The notes: a model not told the origin generated them from the sequence alone. Positions 18,174 through 29,588 are shown, counted from the first letter of the stretch. The stretch is 64,000 nucleotides of DNA from Kaiparowitsia implicata GSE-PSE-MK54-09C (GCA_019359435.1 JAHHHI010000062.1:62001-126000); one strand, 5' to 3'. A program made the numbers and translations.

Positions 18174-18539
18174 ATGATTCAGCAAGAGACCTATTTAAAC
18201 GTAGCCGACAACAGTGGGGCTCGTAAGCTCATGTGCATTCGGGTGTTAGGTGGCAATCGTCGCTATGCCAATGTGGGTGACGTTGTAATCGCTGTTGTTA
18301 AAGATGCGCTGCCCAATATGAACATCAAAAAATCTGATGTGGTACGGGCTGTTATTGTACGTACTCGAAAAGGGCTACGCCGCGAAAGTGGGATGACCAT
18401 CCGCTTTGATGACAATGCAGCCGTAATCATTAACCCAGATGGCAACCCCAGAGGCACACGCGTCTTTGGGCCTGTGGCTCGAGAACTACGCGATAAAAAC
18501 TTTATGAAAATCGTTTCACTTGCTCCGGAGGTTCTCTGA
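18174..18539 (+). CDS. rplN: 50S ribosomal protein L14
   Basis: L14, 121 residues, at the subunit interface. [19 protein letters not shown] and the [17 protein letters not shown] block identify it, with [13 protein letters not shown] near the end. AAGGAGAG lies just upstream. Its stop TGA overlaps the ATG of rplX by one base. Confidence 0.98.
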   Translation: MIQQETYLNVADNSGARKLMCIRVLGGNRRYANVGDVVIAVVKDALPNMNIKKSDVVRAVIVRTRKGLRRESGMTIRFDDNAAVIINPDGNPRGTRVFGPVARELRDKNFMKIVSLAPEVL

Positions 18540-18883
18540 TGGCAAAAGGTACATCCAAGGTTCGGTTCAAGGTGCATGTCAAGTCTGGCGATACTGTTCA
18601 GATCATTGCTGGCAGTGACAGAGGCAAGATTGGCGAGGTGCTTCGGGTGCTTCCTGAAACAAGCAAAGTGATTGTGAAAGGCGTCAACTTTAAGACGAAG
18701 CATATTAAGCCCCAACAAGAAGGAGAGTCTGGACAGATTCAGACTATCGAAGCTCCGATTCATAGCTCCAACGTAATGCTTTACTCCACCAAGCAGAAGG
18801 TTGCGAGTCGCGTGAGTTATACCTTCAACGAAAATGGTCGCAAGGTTCGACTGCTGAAGAAGACTGGAGAACTTCTTGACTAG
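18539..18883 (+). CDS. rplX: 50S ribosomal protein L24
   Basis: L24, 114 residues, an assembly initiator. The KOW motif [18 protein letters not shown] is at about 17-34. It is fused in expression to rplN by a one-base overlap. A 177-bp spacer follows, with an inverted repeat GCTATCT (18883-18889) / AGATAGC (18953-18959) and a small ACAAG/CTTGT hairpin, before rplE. Confidence 0.97.
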   Translation: MAKGTSKVRFKVHVKSGDTVQIIAGSDRGKIGEVLRVLPETSKVIVKGVNFKTKHIKPQQEGESGQIQTIEAPIHSSNVMLYSTKQKVASRVSYTFNENGRKVRLLKKTGELLD

Positions 18884-19060
18884 CTATCTTTGCTGTTTTG
18901 GTTGATGTGTTTATTAGCGAAGCCAGCGAACAAGTTAATTTCTTGTCCTTTTAGATAGCACAGCTCCATAAAGGTGAGATTAGTAAAGTTAAACGTAATG
19001 CGTGATTGAGTTGGTTTTGATATACCCTGACCAAGCCCAGGGACATCGTGAGGAAGAATA

Positions 19061-19606
19061 ATGGCAACAAAGCTCAAATCTAAATATCAAGAAACAATCG
19101 TTCCTAAGTTGATGGAACAGTTTAGCTATGGAAACATTCATCAGGTGCCTAAATTAGCCAAAGTCACGGTGAATCGTGGATTGGGTGAAGCCGCTCAAAA
19201 CGCTAAAGCACTAGAGTCTTCCCTTGCTGAACTTGCAATTATCACTGGACAGCGTCCAGTCGTTACCCGTGCGAAGAAGGCGATCGCCGGCTTTAAAATC
19301 CGGAAAGGGATGCCGGTTGGTATCATGGTTACCCTGCGGGCTGACCGTATGTATGACTTTGTTGATCGGCTTGTCAATTTAGCGCTTCCTCGCATCCGAG
19401 ACTTCCGAGGGATTAGCCCCAAAAGCTTCGATGGTCGAGGCAACTACACCCTGGGACTACGAGAGCAGCTCATCTTCCCAGAAATTGAGTATGACAGCAT
19501 CGAACAAATTCGAGGAATGGACATCTCAATTATTACGACTGCAAACACTGATGAAGAAGGACGTGCACTGCTCAAAGAGCTAGGCATGCCATTTCGGGAT
19601 AACTGA
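19061..19606 (+). CDS. rplE: 50S ribosomal protein L5
   Basis: L5, 181 residues, binding 5S rRNA and the P-site tRNA. Conserved pieces are IPxV-like [36 protein letters not shown] and [10 protein letters not shown]. The ATG at 19061 follows GAGGAAGAATA. The next gene rpsH begins 23 bp later. Confidence 0.98.
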   Translation: MATKLKSKYQETIVPKLMEQFSYGNIHQVPKLAKVTVNRGLGEAAQNAKALESSLAELAIITGQRPVVTRAKKAIAGFKIRKGMPVGIMVTLRADRMYDFVDRLVNLALPRIRDFRGISPKSFDGRGNYTLGLREQLIFPEIEYDSIEQIRGMDISIITTANTDEEGRALLKELGMPFRDN

Positions 19607-19629
19607 GGCAGTTTGACGAAGAGGAAACT

Positions 19630-20031
19630 ATGGCGGTAAACGACACAATTTCAGATATGTTGACGCGGATTCGTAACGCGAATATGGCGCGTCATCAAAC
19701 TACGTATGTTCCATCAACGAAAATGACTCGCAACATTGCTCGAGTCTTGTTGGAGGAAGGGTTTATCACTGACTTCAGCGAAGAAGGCGAAGGAATCAAA
19801 AAGAATCTGGTTATCTCGCTGAAATACAAAGGCAGAAATCGCCAGCCCATCATCAATAAGCTTCAACGAGTGAGCAAGCCCGGTCTGCGAGTTTACTCAA
19901 ATTCTCGAGAACTTCCCAGAGTGTTGGGTGGCATTGGCATTGCTGTCATCTCTACGTCTAGCGGTATTATGAGCGACCGAGATGCTCGTCGGCATGGAGT
20001 AGGTGGCGAAGTGCTTTGCTATGTTTGGTAA
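19630..20031 (+). CDS. rpsH: 30S ribosomal protein S8
   Basis: S8, 133 residues, a central-domain binder and in enterobacteria the spc operon repressor. It begins [19 protein letters not shown] and ends with [19 protein letters not shown] followed by VLCYVW. As in other cyanobacteria, rpsN is absent between rplE and rpsH. Confidence 0.98.
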   Translation: MAVNDTISDMLTRIRNANMARHQTTYVPSTKMTRNIARVLLEEGFITDFSEEGEGIKKNLVISLKYKGRNRQPIINKLQRVSKPGLRVYSNSRELPRVLGGIGIAVISTSSGIMSDRDARRHGVGGEVLCYVW

Positions 20032-20145
20032 TTTCACTACGTGTTGTCTGTCTTGTGTGTTGCTGCTAGCTCCCTCAGTCGGTAGCTAACAGAGCACTGT
20101 TTCTCTTCAGGTCGTTGCCCGTTGTCCAGCTCAGGAGTAGTAGTT

Positions 20146-20685
20146 ATGTCCCGTATCGGAAAGCGTCCCATCCAAATTCCAGAGAAAGTAACCGTCACTA
20201 TCTCAGGCCAGAAAGTTGCAGTCAAAGGTCCAAAAGGGGAACTATCGCGTGTTCTGCCAGCTGAAGTAGAGGTTGTCCAAGAAGACGGCACTCTTTATGT
20301 CAATCGACGCAACGAGTCGCGTCTAGCTCGGCAGCGACACGGGCTGTGTCGTACCTTAGTGTCCAATATGGTTGACGGTGTCTCTCAAGGCTTTCAAAAG
20401 CGCCTAGAAATTCAAGGAGTGGGATATCGAGCCCAGAGTCAAGGGAAAAATCTGACCCTGAATGTAGGGTATAGCAACCCGGTACAAATTCCTGCTCCTG
20501 ATGGAATTCAGCTCGCAGTCGAAGGCAACACGAATGTCATCGTGAGTGGCATTGACAAGGAATTAGTCGGGAATGTGTCTGCCAGAATTCGTGCCGTCCG
20601 CCCGCCCGAACCCTACAAGGGCAAAGGTATTCGGTATGCAGGTGAGTTCGTACGACGCAAGGCTGGTAAAGCAGGGAAGAAATAA
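20146..20685 (+). CDS. rplF: 50S ribosomal protein L6
   Basis: L6, 179 residues, two tandem L6 folds near the factor-binding site. [17 protein letters not shown] is the standard start and [19 protein letters not shown] the end. The ATG at 20146 follows AGGAG (20133-20137); an in-frame codon at 20122 would add eight residues and is rejected. Next gene 3 bp away. Confidence 0.98.
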   Translation: MSRIGKRPIQIPEKVTVTISGQKVAVKGPKGELSRVLPAEVEVVQEDGTLYVNRRNESRLARQRHGLCRTLVSNMVDGVSQGFQKRLEIQGVGYRAQSQGKNLTLNVGYSNPVQIPAPDGIQLAVEGNTNVIVSGIDKELVGNVSARIRAVRPPEPYKGKGIRYAGEFVRRKAGKAGKK

Positions 20686-20688
20686 GCT

Positions 20689-21051
20689 ATGAAATATACT
20701 CGGAAAGAAGCAACTCGTCGCCGGCATGGACGTATCCGCCGCGTCGTTCAAGGTACCGCAGAGCGTCCTAGACTCAGCGTATTTCGTTCAAATCAGCACA
20801 TCTACGCACAGGTCATTGATGACAGTAGCCAAAGTACTCTAGTAGCTGCCTCTACACTTGAGCCAGAACTACGCGAAAAGTCTTCTGGTCGGGCTAACTG
20901 TGACGCCTCTGCCGAAGTTGGCAAGCTAGTAGCAAAACGACTATTAGACAAGGGTATTACTCAGGTTGTATTTGATCGCGGCGGCAACTTATACCACGGA
21001 CGTGTCAAGACTCTGGCAGAAGCCGCGCGTGAAGCAGGGCTGAATTTCTAG
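20689..21051 (+). CDS. rplR: 50S ribosomal protein L18
   Basis: L18, 120 residues, 5S rRNA-binding. The basic start ([15 protein letters not shown]), [19 protein letters not shown], and the end [18 protein letters not shown] are family signatures. It follows rplF by 3 bp. Confidence 0.98.
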   Translation: MKYTRKEATRRRHGRIRRVVQGTAERPRLSVFRSNQHIYAQVIDDSSQSTLVAASTLEPELREKSSGRANCDASAEVGKLVAKRLLDKGITQVVFDRGGNLYHGRVKTLAEAAREAGLNF

Positions 21052-21146
21052 TTTGCACTCAATCGTGCATGAGTAAGGTCTGCGCAGCAACATCTTACTG
21101 AACTAGTATTAGAACTTAAAGCACCAAATTGGCAAGGATTGGGGAA

Positions 21147-21671
21147 ATGGCGAAAAACACACGAAAAAGTAGCCGCGCTAAGGAAAAAGAAACGGACTGG
21201 CAAGAGCGAGTCGTTCAGATTCGAAGAGTTACGAAGGTCGTGAAAGGGGGAAAAAAGCTCAGCTTTCGCGCCATTGTAATTGTAGGCAATGAAAAAGGCC
21301 AAGTTGGCGTTGGCGTTGGCAAAGCGAGTGACGTGATTGGTGCCGTTCGCAAGGGTGTCGCTGATGGCAAGAAGCATTTAATTGATGTACCTCTGACCAA
21401 AGCCAATTCCATTCCTCATCCTGTTAAGGGTGACAGCGGTGGAGCCAAGGTGATGATGCGTCCAGCTGCTCCTGGTACAGGGGTAATTGCTGGAGGAGCA
21501 ATTCGGACTGTATTGGAGTTGGCAGGCGTTAAAAACATTCTGGCGAAGCGTTTAGGATCTAGCAGTCCCTTAAATAACGCTCGAGCTGCGACCGAGGCGC
21601 TAGCTGCACTGCGTACATTTCCAGAAGTGGCAGAGGAACGAGGTGTCTCTTTAGAGCACCTTTACTCGTAA
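21147..21671 (+). CDS. rpsE: 30S ribosomal protein S5
   Basis: S5, 174 residues, involved in decoding accuracy. The dsRBD-like half has [18 protein letters not shown] and [18 protein letters not shown]; the C-terminal half has [22 protein letters not shown] 21147 gives MAKNTRKSS; a TTG-opened frame from 21129 is longer by six residues. rpmD (L30), present next in many bacteria, is absent, as usual in cyanobacteria. Confidence 0.97.
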   Translation: MAKNTRKSSRAKEKETDWQERVVQIRRVTKVVKGGKKLSFRAIVIVGNEKGQVGVGVGKASDVIGAVRKGVADGKKHLIDVPLTKANSIPHPVKGDSGGAKVMMRPAAPGTGVIAGGAIRTVLELAGVKNILAKRLGSSSPLNNARAATEALAALRTFPEVAEERGVSLEHLYS

Positions 21672-21751
21672 CCAGTTTCAAATGTTCCAAATATTTAAAT
21701 GGTTGGCGAAAAGAACACGTTAGACTTTAACGGTTATTGCAGGGCAAAACG

Positions 21752-22198
21752 ATGAGACTATCAGATGCTATACCCCAAGAGGGTTCGAGGAAACGTCGCC
21801 GCAGAGTAGGGCGAGGAATTGCAGCGGGTCAGGGAGCTAGCTGTGGCTTTGGTATGCGAGGGCAAAAGTCTCGTTCTGGTCGAAGCACTCGTCCTGGCTT
21901 TGAGGGTGGACAGATGCCCTTATATCGGCGCATCCCCAAGCTAAAGCATTTTCCCATGGTTAATCGGCAGCAGTACACCGTGATAAATGTGGGCAAGCTA
22001 GCTTCCCTATCGGCAAACGCAGAGGTAACGTTAGCAGCGTTGATGGATGCAGGTATCGTAACGACAGATGATGGCCCGCTGAAACTTTTAGGAGACGGTG
22101 AGGTAACCCAGCCTCTTCAAGTTACGGCGGCGGCATTCACAGCCTCCGCTCGATCCAAAATTGAGGGCGCTGGCGGAACATGCAACCTGCTAGATTAA
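21752..22198 (+). CDS. rplO: 50S ribosomal protein L15
   Basis: L15, 148 residues, a late assembly protein. [19 protein letters not shown] and [10 protein letters not shown] are diagnostic glycine/arginine-rich pieces, with the globular C-terminal part ending [14 protein letters not shown] 21752 ([12 protein letters not shown]) is the expected start. It precedes secY by 92 bp. Confidence 0.97.
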   Translation: MRLSDAIPQEGSRKRRRRVGRGIAAGQGASCGFGMRGQKSRSGRSTRPGFEGGQMPLYRRIPKLKHFPMVNRQQYTVINVGKLASLSANAEVTLAALMDAGIVTTDDGPLKLLGDGEVTQPLQVTAAAFTASARSKIEGAGGTCNLLD

Positions 22199-22290
22199 GA
22201 CGTGTCTGCAGCAGTATGTTTACTCGATTGCAGGGATTTTCTCACAGTCAATGTTAAGGGCTGTAATCCATCTTCCGTAGAGGTTTTGCC

Positions 22291-23598
22291 ATGGTTCGCG
22301 ATAAAACACCAACTGCTCAGGAAACGTTTTTGCAAATGGCTCAGGCAGCGGGCCTTCGAAGTCGGCTTTTGGTGACGATTGGGATTTTGATACTAGTACG
22401 ACTTGGGATTTTTCTTCCAGTTCCTGGCATCGATCGAGTCGCCTTTCAACAAGCCATTCAAAGTAGTGCTGGGCTAGGTAGTTTAATTGGGTTCTTGGAT
22501 TATTTCACCGGACGAGGACTCTCGACTCTAGGCATTTTTGCCCTGGGGATTATTCCTTATATTAATGCTTCAATCATCATGCAGCTGCTGACTGCTGCTT
22601 TGCCTACTTTAGAAGATCTTCAAAAAAATGAAGGTGAGGCGGGGCGACGCAAGATTGCTCAGATTACTCGCTACGTTACTCTAGGATTATCCCTACTGCA
22701 AAGCGTCGGGCTAGCGACTCTGGTCAGTGCTTATGCACTAGAACCGGGGCCGCTGTTTATCGTGCGGACAGCCTTAGCTCTTACAGCTGGCTCAATGTTT
22801 GTGATGTGGGCAGGAGAGTTGGTCACAGAGCGAGGCGTGGGCAATGGAGCCTCTCTGCTAATTTTTCTCAGCATTGTGTCAGTTTTGCCACAGAGTCTGG
22901 GACAAACGGTTGAGCTCGCACAAAGTGGGGATCGTGGCGTTGTGGGTGGGGTGATTATTCTGCTACTAGTTTTTCTAGCCATGATCGTGGGTATTGTGTT
23001 TGTTCAAGAAGGAACGCGACGAATCCCAATTATTTCTGCTCGTCGCCAAGTGGGGAGGCGGCTTTATCTTGAGAAGAGTAGTTACTTGCCTTTGCGATTG
23101 AATCAGGGTGGGGTGATGCCAATCATCTTTGCTTCTACAGTGTTTGTTTTGCCTAGCTTTTTGCAGGGGATATTTCCAACAAACGCGGTGATTCAGACCA
23201 TTGCTCAGTGGTTAACGCCTGGAAACTGGATCTACATCTTGTCTTATTTAGTGCTGATTTTATTCTTCAGCTACTTTTATGCTTCCATTGTGGTGAATCC
23301 TGTTGACATGTCTCAAAACTTGAAGAAGATGGGGGCAAGTGTTCCGGGTATTCGTCCTGGCAAGGCGACTAGCGACTATATTGAGCGGGTACTGAATCGC
23401 CTTACGTTTTTGGGTGCGGTTTTCCTAGGTTTAGTGGCAACGATTCCAACTGCAGTGGAAGGAATAACCAATGTTCGTACGTTTCAAGGACTTGGGGCAA
23501 CATCACTGCTGATTTTGGTTGGTGTTGCGATTGATACGGCTAAGCAGATTCAAACTTATGTAATTTCTCAGCGTTATGAAGGTATGGTGAAGCAATAG
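22291..23598 (+). CDS. secY: protein translocase subunit SecY
   Basis: Central channel of the Sec translocon, 435 residues and about ten membrane helices. In cyanobacteria a single SecY serves plasma and thylakoid membranes. Recognisable parts are [19 protein letters not shown] at the pore ring/TM2 region, [17 protein letters not shown], and the cytosolic loop [17 protein letters not shown]. The TAG stop overlaps the adk GTG by one base. Confidence 0.98.
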   Translation: MVRDKTPTAQETFLQMAQAAGLRSRLLVTIGILILVRLGIFLPVPGIDRVAFQQAIQSSAGLGSLIGFLDYFTGRGLSTLGIFALGIIPYINASIIMQLLTAALPTLEDLQKNEGEAGRRKIAQITRYVTLGLSLLQSVGLATLVSAYALEPGPLFIVRTALALTAGSMFVMWAGELVTERGVGNGASLLIFLSIVSVLPQSLGQTVELAQSGDRGVVGGVIILLLVFLAMIVGIVFVQEGTRRIPIISARRQVGRRLYLEKSSYLPLRLNQGGVMPIIFASTVFVLPSFLQGIFPTNAVIQTIAQWLTPGNWIYILSYLVLILFFSYFYASIVVNPVDMSQNLKKMGASVPGIRPGKATSDYIERVLNRLTFLGAVFLGLVATIPTAVEGITNVRTFQGLGATSLLILVGVAIDTAKQIQTYVISQRYEGMVKQ

Positions 23599-24149
23599 TG
23601 GTTCGATTGATTTTTTTAGGGCCTCCCGGCGCAGGAAAAGGGACACAGGCGAAGCTTTTAGCAGATCGATGCGAGATCCCACATATTTCGACTGGCGACA
23701 TCTTGCGGTCGGCCGTGAACCGCAAGACGACTCTAGGCATTAAGGCCCAAACTTATATGAACCAGGGTGAGCTTGTACCCGATGAGCTAATTTTGGATTT
23801 GGTGGGCGATCGCCTCTCCCAAGATGATGCTCAGAAGGGATGGCTGTTAGATGGTTTTCCCCGCAATGTCTCACAGGCGGAGTTCCTGGATGCTTTGCTG
23901 GAAACTCTTCAGCAAGGCTATGAATGTGTCGTTAATCTAGACGTGCCGGATGAAGTGATCGTGGCGCGACTACTGGAGCGGGGCCGCGATGATGACAGCG
24001 AGGCAGTGATTCGCAATCGTTTGACGGTGTATCGAGAGCAAACTACTCCTCTGATTGATTTCTATCGCGATCGCCAGCAGCTTATTTCTGTAGATGGCAA
24101 TCAGCCTATCGAAGCAGTATCCACTGCGCTCCAAGACATCATTCAATAG
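23598..24149 (+). CDS. adk: adenylate kinase
   Basis: Converts ATP + AMP to 2 ADP; 183 residues. The P-loop [12 protein letters not shown] is at about 7-18, and [11 protein letters not shown] and the substrate-binding arginines ([22 protein letters not shown]) follow. The LID is the short form, without the zinc-binding insert. The start is GTG overlapping secY by one base, so translation is coupled. After it the operon continues with infA at 178 bp. Confidence 0.97.
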   Translation: MVRLIFLGPPGAGKGTQAKLLADRCEIPHISTGDILRSAVNRKTTLGIKAQTYMNQGELVPDELILDLVGDRLSQDDAQKGWLLDGFPRNVSQAEFLDALLETLQQGYECVVNLDVPDEVIVARLLERGRDDDSEAVIRNRLTVYREQTTPLIDFYRDRQQLISVDGNQPIEAVSTALQDIIQ

Positions 24150-24327
24150 ATTGGAAGAGGTGAAGCGTAACAGCGACTCCAAGAGTGTGAGGGGCGATCG
24201 CTCTTTGAACTCAAGCAGCTTACTAAATCATTTGTTAGGCTAGAAACTGCGAAAAAATATTTTATCTTTAATTTTTTGAAAACATTTTTACTGAGTAGTG
24301 TGAACTCAAACTGGGAGGTTACATCGT

Positions 24328-24552
24328 TTGTCTAAGCAAGATTTGATTGAGATGGAGGGAACCGTAACGGATTCACTTCCAAATGCAATGTTTCGTGTTG
24401 ATTTAGATAATGGGTTTAATGTACTAGCCCATATTTCAGGCAAGATTCGGCGTAATTACATCAAGATTCTACCGGGTGATCGGGTCAAAGTGGAGCTAAC
24501 TCCGTACGATTTGACAAAAGGTCGAATTACGTATCGACTCCGTAAAAAGTAA
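24328..24552 (+). CDS. infA: translation initiation factor IF-1
   Basis: IF-1, 74 residues, an S1/OB-fold protein occupying the 30S A site. [19 protein letters not shown] and [19 protein letters not shown] are characteristic. The start is TTG; it is supported by GGGAGG nine nt upstream and by the standard N-terminus MSKQDLIE. Confidence 0.96.
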   Translation: MSKQDLIEMEGTVTDSLPNAMFRVDLDNGFNVLAHISGKIRRNYIKILPGDRVKVELTPYDLTKGRITYRLRKK

Positions 24553-24700
24553 GTAGGAAGTAAAGCAGGGTTTAGCTGCATTCTAGACAGTAGCAACTGT
24601 GTCGACGAAACTGATCTTAGTTCTTGGTGCTAATTTTGTTGACACGGAATAGGTTTTGTTGATATGATTTCTTGTTTGTAGTAAGCAATGGAAACTGGAC

Positions 24701-24814
24701 ATGAAAGTCCGAGCCTCGGTTAAAAAGATGTGTGATAAGTGCCGCGTCATTCGACGGCGTGGCCGGGTAATGGTGATTTGTTCTAACCCAAAGCATAAGC
24801 AGCGTCAAGGGTAG
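24701..24814 (+). CDS. rpmJ: 50S ribosomal protein L36
   Basis: A 37-residue zinc-ribbon protein reading [19 protein letters not shown] at its start and ending KQRQG. The C-x2-C pair (Cys11, Cys14) and the later Cys27-x4-His32 form the zinc site. It is the usual gene between infA and rpsM and is too short for most gene finders. Internally located in the 24553-24939 spacer. Confidence 0.97.
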   Translation: MKVRASVKKMCDKCRVIRRRGRVMVICSNPKHKQRQG

Positions 24815-24939
24815 TGAGGAATCAGGACGGAGTTGGGCGACGCTCTGGGCGATCGCTTTTTCAGCCCTTGTTCAAAGTGAAGGCGTAACAGCCTCAAAAG
24901 GTTTCGGAGTATAGAGAGCAGTATTTAGGAGAATTAACT

Positions 24940-25323
24940 GTGGCACGAATTGCCGGAGTAGACCTGCCGCGAGATAAGCGGATAGAAATTGGTCTCACCT
25001 ACATCTATGGCATTGGACTGACTCGGTCAAAAGAAGTTTTGGCAAGTACTGGGGTCAATCCTGATACCCGCGTTAAAGACTTGAGTGATACTGATGTTGC
25101 CGCTCTACGGGAATCTGTAGAAGCCAATTATGAGGTAGAAGGCGATTTACGTCGTCTAGAATCACTCAACATCAAGCGGCTGATGGATATTGGAACCTAC
25201 CGCGGACGACGCCACCGGATGGGATTGCCTGTACGGGGGCAGCGGACACGTACCAACGCCAGAACTCGCCGTGGCGCGCGGCGCACTGTAGCCGGTAAGA
25301 AGAAAGCACCAGGTAAGAAGTAA
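24940..25323 (+). CDS. rpsM: 30S ribosomal protein S13
   Basis: S13, 127 residues, in the head forming intersubunit bridges. [18 protein letters not shown] and the tail [18 protein letters not shown] identify it. The start is GTG with AGGAG seven nt upstream. A 260-bp spacer without visible gene follows before rpsK. Confidence 0.98.
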   Translation: MARIAGVDLPRDKRIEIGLTYIYGIGLTRSKEVLASTGVNPDTRVKDLSDTDVAALRESVEANYEVEGDLRRLESLNIKRLMDIGTYRGRRHRMGLPVRGQRTRTNARTRRGARRTVAGKKKAPGKK

Positions 25324-25583
25324 TCAGAATCAGCGCGTGAGGCTGCTTGTCTGACCTTCTGACTTGTAGAGTAAGGCGGATTGCTGTTTTGTTTTGTAAA
25401 GCATCATCCGTATCCTCAGCCAGTGAGCAGTTTTGAGCCCTTGCAGAAACATCTCAACTAGAGACGAACCTCTATGGCGCTCAGGCTCTTAACCAAGTTA
25501 AGAGAATCTCTCTAGCATGGGCATTTTATAGCTCTGCTGCCAGCTACTACAAATCATTGATGAATTAACAAAGGGAACAAGAC

Positions 25584-25979
25584 ATGGCTCGACAACCAAA
25601 CAAGAAGGCAGGCCCTAAAAAGCAAAAGCGCAACGTTCCCAACGGCGTTGCTCACATTCAATCCACTTTCAATAACACTATTGTCACCATAAGCGACGCC
25701 AGCGGAGAAGCCATCTCCTGGGCGTCCGCAGGGTCAAGTGGATTTAAGGGTGCGAAAAAAGGCACACCTTTTGCAGCGCAAACAGCCGCAGAAGGAGCCG
25801 CCCGTCGAGCCATGGATCAAGGAATGCGCCAGGTTGAAGTATTAGTCAGTGGCCCTGGCTCAGGCCGGGAAACTGCAATCCGGGCATTGCAAGGTGCAGG
25901 GCTTGAGATTACGCTGATCCGTGACGTTACGCCAATTCCGCACAATGGTTGTCGCCCGCCCAAGCGGCGAAGGGTGTAA
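25584..25979 (+). CDS. rpsK: 30S ribosomal protein S11
   Basis: S11, 131 residues, on the platform near the E site. [19 protein letters not shown], the [18 protein letters not shown] block and the end [11 protein letters not shown] are diagnostic. The stretch between rpsM and this gene holds no recognised element. Confidence 0.98.
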   Translation: MARQPNKKAGPKKQKRNVPNGVAHIQSTFNNTIVTISDASGEAISWASAGSSGFKGAKKGTPFAAQTAAEGAARRAMDQGMRQVEVLVSGPGSGRETAIRALQGAGLEITLIRDVTPIPHNGCRPPKRRRV

Positions 25980-26160
25980 TTTCTAGGGTTACTGCAATTG
26001 TTCCTCTTACGTATACATCTTGGTTAGGTAGCGTTCAACTGGGTGCAGAGCTTGAGAGCGTAGTGTGTTGGGCTTGATGATAGGTACTGTCCGAAAAGTC
26101 AACGAATTGGGAAAACTCGCTACACTTTTTGCGGCGGCATAGGACAAGGGAGATTGATCA

Positions 26161-27108
26161 ATGGCACAGTTTAAGGTTGATTGCATAGAGTCAGACTCTA
26201 GCGACGATCGTAGTTTCTACAGTAAGTTCGTGTTTGAGCCGCTAGAACGGGGCCAAGGCATCACTGTTGGCAATGCTTTGCGTCGGGTGCTACTTTCCAA
26301 CTTAGAGGGAACCGCAATTACTGCCGTACGCATTGCAGGCGTGACCCATGAGTTTATGACTGTTCCAGGGGTCAGAGAGGATGTTTTGGACGTTCTGCTC
26401 AACATGAAAGAGATAGTGCTCAAAGCCTACTCTTCTCATCCTCAAATTGGTCGCTTGCGAGTAGAAGGACCCGCAAATGTCACCGCTGCTGACTTTGATC
26501 TACCGTCTGAAGTTGAAGTAATTGATCCTACGCAGCATGTCGCAACCATAGCGGCAGGTGCTGTTCTAGAGATGGAATTCCGGGTAGAGAAAGGCATTGG
26601 ATATCGAGCGATTGATCGCAGTCGTGACGATGTGACCGCCGTTGATTTCTTGCAAATTGACTCGGTGTTTATGCCAGTTCGTAAGGTCAATTACTCTACC
26701 GAGGATGCTCGTGTAGGCGGATCGCTGGAAAAAGATCGCTTGATCATGGAAGTCTGGACCAATGGAAGTGTTTCTCCTCAAGATGCGCTGGGCCAAGCTG
26801 CTTCTATTCTAGTTGAGCTCTTCAATCCGCTGAAAGACATCAATATTCAAGAAATCAAGAGTATTTTCCAGGATGAGGAAGACCCTCATAGCCAGATTCC
26901 TATTGAAGAGTTGAACCTGTCGGTGCGTGCCTACAACTGTTTGAAGCGCGCTCAGGTCAATTCAGTCTCTGACCTATTAGATTTCTCTGAAGAAGATTTG
27001 CTGGAAATTAAAAACTTTGGTCAGAAGTCTGCAGAAGAAGTGATCGAAGCTCTACAAACTCGATTAGGCATTACGCTCCCACGGGAGAAGACGTCTAAGC
27101 CTGGCTAG
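26161..27108 (+). CDS. rpoA: RNA polymerase alpha subunit
   Basis: Alpha subunit, 315 residues. The N-terminal assembly domain (to about 230) contains FVFEPLERGQGITVGNALR and RRVLLSNLEGTAIT; a linker follows, and the C-terminal domain at about 250-315 has LNLSVRAYNCLKRAQVNSV and LLEIKNFGQKSAEEVIEAL, the DNA and activator-binding helices. AGGGAG precedes the ATG. The 181-bp spacer from rpsK could hold an internal promoter. Confidence 0.98.
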   Translation: MAQFKVDCIESDSSDDRSFYSKFVFEPLERGQGITVGNALRRVLLSNLEGTAITAVRIAGVTHEFMTVPGVREDVLDVLLNMKEIVLKAYSSHPQIGRLRVEGPANVTAADFDLPSEVEVIDPTQHVATIAAGAVLEMEFRVEKGIGYRAIDRSRDDVTAVDFLQIDSVFMPVRKVNYSTEDARVGGSLEKDRLIMEVWTNGSVSPQDALGQAASILVELFNPLKDINIQEIKSIFQDEEDPHSQIPIEELNLSVRAYNCLKRAQVNSVSDLLDFSEEDLLEIKNFGQKSAEEVIEALQTRLGITLPREKTSKPG

Positions 27109-27201
27109 ACTTTGGGTGTATTGCTGCTGCCTGCGGCAAGGTCGACAGAGTTGCAGTGTTGCAACACCACATGTTGTTTTTCATTTAGGTATTGAAGCGT
27201 T

Positions 27202-27552
27202 ATGCGTCACGGTCGTCGAGTTCCTCAATTAGGCAAGCCTGCCGATCAGCGTCGTGCTCTATTGAGAGCGCTGACGACTGAGCTTATTCGCCATGGTCGG
27301 ATCACTACTACTAAAGTTCGGGCTAAGGCTGTGCGTTCTGAAGCTGAACACATGATTACATTAGCCAAAGATGGTTCTCTGTCTGCTCGGCGGCAGGCTT
27401 TAGGATATGTGTATGATAAGCAGCTTGTTCATGCGTTATTTGAGCAAGCGCCGAAACGTTATGCCACACGCAACGGTGGTTATACCCGAGTCGTGCGTAC
27501 AGTAAGTCGTCGAGGCGATAACGCTGAGATGGCCATTATCGAGCTGACTTAG
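27202..27552 (+). CDS. rplQ: 50S ribosomal protein L17
   Basis: L17, 116 residues, at the tunnel exit ring. [19 protein letters not shown] and the tail [19 protein letters not shown] are conserved. It follows rpoA in the classic alpha operon order. Confidence 0.98.
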   Translation: MRHGRRVPQLGKPADQRRALLRALTTELIRHGRITTTKVRAKAVRSEAEHMITLAKDGSLSARRQALGYVYDKQLVHALFEQAPKRYATRNGGYTRVVRTVSRRGDNAEMAIIELT

Positions 27553-27593
27553 AACCGATTTGAGGGAATTGTAGAGGAGCAAGTGCATCTAAA

Positions 27594-28490
27594 ATGCCTG
27601 TGACGTTTGATCATCATACTGAGACAGCCCCGCCTAAGGCTGTGGTGCGGTCTCAGCGAGTTGCCCTAGTAATTCAATACTTGGGCACTCGTTTTCACGG
27701 GTGGCAACGTCAAGCGCAGCATCGCACGGTGCAGGAAGAGCTCGAGCAAGTGCTGCAGTCAGTTCTGGGTCATCCGGTTACGCTACATGGCGCTGGACGA
27801 ACTGATTCTGGAGTGCATGCGGCTGCTCAAGTTGCACATTTTGATGCGACTACAGTGATTCCTCCCCATCGCTGGGCTGCTATTCTCAATAGTCGATTGC
27901 CAGACGATATTGTGATTCGAGCATCGGCACAGGTTGAGGGCGGCTGGCATGCTCGGTTTTCGGCAGCGTGGCGACGCTATCGCTACACGATTTACACCGA
28001 TACTTGTCCTAACCTGTTCTTGCGCTCTCTTAGCTGGCACTATTACCAGGCACCGTTGGATGTAGCTCAAATGCAGGCAGCACTGACACCGTTGTTAGGA
28101 CGTCACCATTTGGCAGCATTCCATAGAGCGGGTTCAAAACGACCTCATTCTTGGGTTGATGTGCAGGCGGCAGAGTGCGTTCGTTATGGCCCTCTAGTGC
28201 AGCTTGAAATTCAAGCTAGTGGGTTTCTTTACGGGATGGTTCGGCTGTTAGTCGGAATGCTGGTGGATGTCGGGCGAGGTGAGCGATCGCCCGATTCCTT
28301 TACCCAACTTTGGCAAGAGCAGCGACGAGAGGAGGTCAAGTATGCAGCTCCCCCCCAGGGTCTGTGTTTACTCCGAGTAGGGTATGACCAGTTTCCCTTT
28401 GCGGATCATATCTGGTATGACAATCAGCCTCAGTTTTTATTAGCTGCTGCGGCTGAGCAGAACGCTCAGCTAGGGCTGCTTCAAACGTAA
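27594..28490 (+). CDS. truA: tRNA pseudouridine synthase TruA
   Basis: Makes pseudouridine at positions 38-40 of the tRNA anticodon arm; 298 residues. The catalytic aspartate lies in GAGRTDSGVHAAAQV. FHGWQRQAQHRTVQEELE and GFLYGMVRLLVGMLVDVG are further landmarks. GAGGAG upstream supports the ATG at 27594, giving an N-terminal extension of about 25 residues over E. coli TruA; a later start near RSQRVALVIQYLG is possible. The rplQ-truA-rplM order is common in cyanobacteria. Confidence 0.96.
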   Translation: MPVTFDHHTETAPPKAVVRSQRVALVIQYLGTRFHGWQRQAQHRTVQEELEQVLQSVLGHPVTLHGAGRTDSGVHAAAQVAHFDATTVIPPHRWAAILNSRLPDDIVIRASAQVEGGWHARFSAAWRRYRYTIYTDTCPNLFLRSLSWHYYQAPLDVAQMQAALTPLLGRHHLAAFHRAGSKRPHSWVDVQAAECVRYGPLVQLEIQASGFLYGMVRLLVGMLVDVGRGERSPDSFTQLWQEQRREEVKYAAPPQGLCLLRVGYDQFPFADHIWYDNQPQFLLAAAAEQNAQLGLLQT

Positions 28491-28607
28491 TGCCAAGCCA
28501 CCCTAATCTAGATTGCTGCGATCGCCAGCCTACAGTAAAGCTCAGGGCTGCATTAGGGTTTAGTCCATAAAGTTTAGTATTTTGAATACTGTTGACGCAT
28601 AACCATC

Positions 28608-29060
28608 ATGAACAAGACATACACTCCCGCTACTGACGTAATAGAACGCAAATGGTACGTTGTTGACGCCGCCAATCAACGACTAGGACGGCTGGCGACT
28701 GAAGTCGCTAATGTTCTGCGGGGTAAAAACAAGCCCTACTTCACCCCTCATATGGACACTGGGGATTTTGTCGTCATTATTAATGCTGAGCAGATTGCTG
28801 TAACCGGCAGAAAGCGCTCCCAAAAGCTCTACCGTCGTCACTCCGGGCGTCCCGGTGGAATGAAGGTAGAAACGTTTGAGAAACTGCAGGCGCGCATCCC
28901 TGAACGGATTGTAGAGCAAGCTGTTAAAGGAATGCTTCCGAAAAACAGCCTGGGTCGGCAACTGTTTACCAAGCTAAAGGTATATGTAGGCCCAACTCAC
29001 CCGCATGATGCCCAAAAGCCTGAAGTATTGACCATTAAAACCCTTCCTGGAGACGAGTAA
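28608..29060 (+). CDS. rplM: 50S ribosomal protein L13
   Basis: L13, 150 residues, an early assembly protein. [37 protein letters not shown] and [19 protein letters not shown] are typical blocks. Its TAA stop overlaps the ATG of rpsI by one base. Confidence 0.98.
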   Translation: MNKTYTPATDVIERKWYVVDAANQRLGRLATEVANVLRGKNKPYFTPHMDTGDFVVIINAEQIAVTGRKRSQKLYRRHSGRPGGMKVETFEKLQARIPERIVEQAVKGMLPKNSLGRQLFTKLKVYVGPTHPHDAQKPEVLTIKTLPGDE

Positions 29061-29473
29061 TGCAAGCTACTGATAAAACTGGCCGTGCCGTGTATTGGGG
29101 CACAGGACGACGTAAAACTTCTGTCGCGCGGGTTCGGCTGGTGCCTGGTGATGGCAAGCTCGTGATCAATGGAAAGCCGGGAGACCTGTACCTACAGTAC
29201 AATCCCACCTATCTTGCGGCGGCTAAGGCTCCCCTAGAAACCTTAGGCTTAGAGCACGAATACGATGTGTTGGTTAACGCTTCGGGGGGTGGGCTTACCG
29301 GGCAGGCTGATTCTATTAAGTTGGGTGTTGCCCGTGCCTTGTGTGAGCTTGATCCCGACCATCGCAAGCCGCTAAAGATTGAAGGCTATCTCACGCGTGA
29401 TCCAAGAGCCGTGGAACGTAAAAAGTACGGCTTACATAAAGCTCGTAAGGCTCCTCAGTATTCGAAGCGCTAG
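29060..29473 (+). CDS. rpsI: 30S ribosomal protein S9
   Basis: S9, 137 residues, whose C-terminal tail touches the P-site tRNA; the tail [11 protein letters not shown] is intact. [19 protein letters not shown] marks the N-terminus. It overlaps rplM by one base and is followed by rpmE. Confidence 0.98.
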   Translation: MQATDKTGRAVYWGTGRRKTSVARVRLVPGDGKLVINGKPGDLYLQYNPTYLAAAKAPLETLGLEHEYDVLVNASGGGLTGQADSIKLGVARALCELDPDHRKPLKIEGYLTRDPRAVERKKYGLHKARKAPQYSKR

Positions 29474-29588
29474 TCGCCTACTGAATGCAGTTGGCCTAGC
29501 TATCGCGAGTGTCTCTGGAGACGGCGGCGATGCATCGCTTGATATGATTAAAGATGGAATCTTAGATACGTTTAAGTTGAGGCACATC

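Noticed and set aside
18880-19077. 65-codon minus-strand frame between rplX and rplE
   Set aside because: It overlaps the start of rplE and lacks any ribosome site or conserved look.
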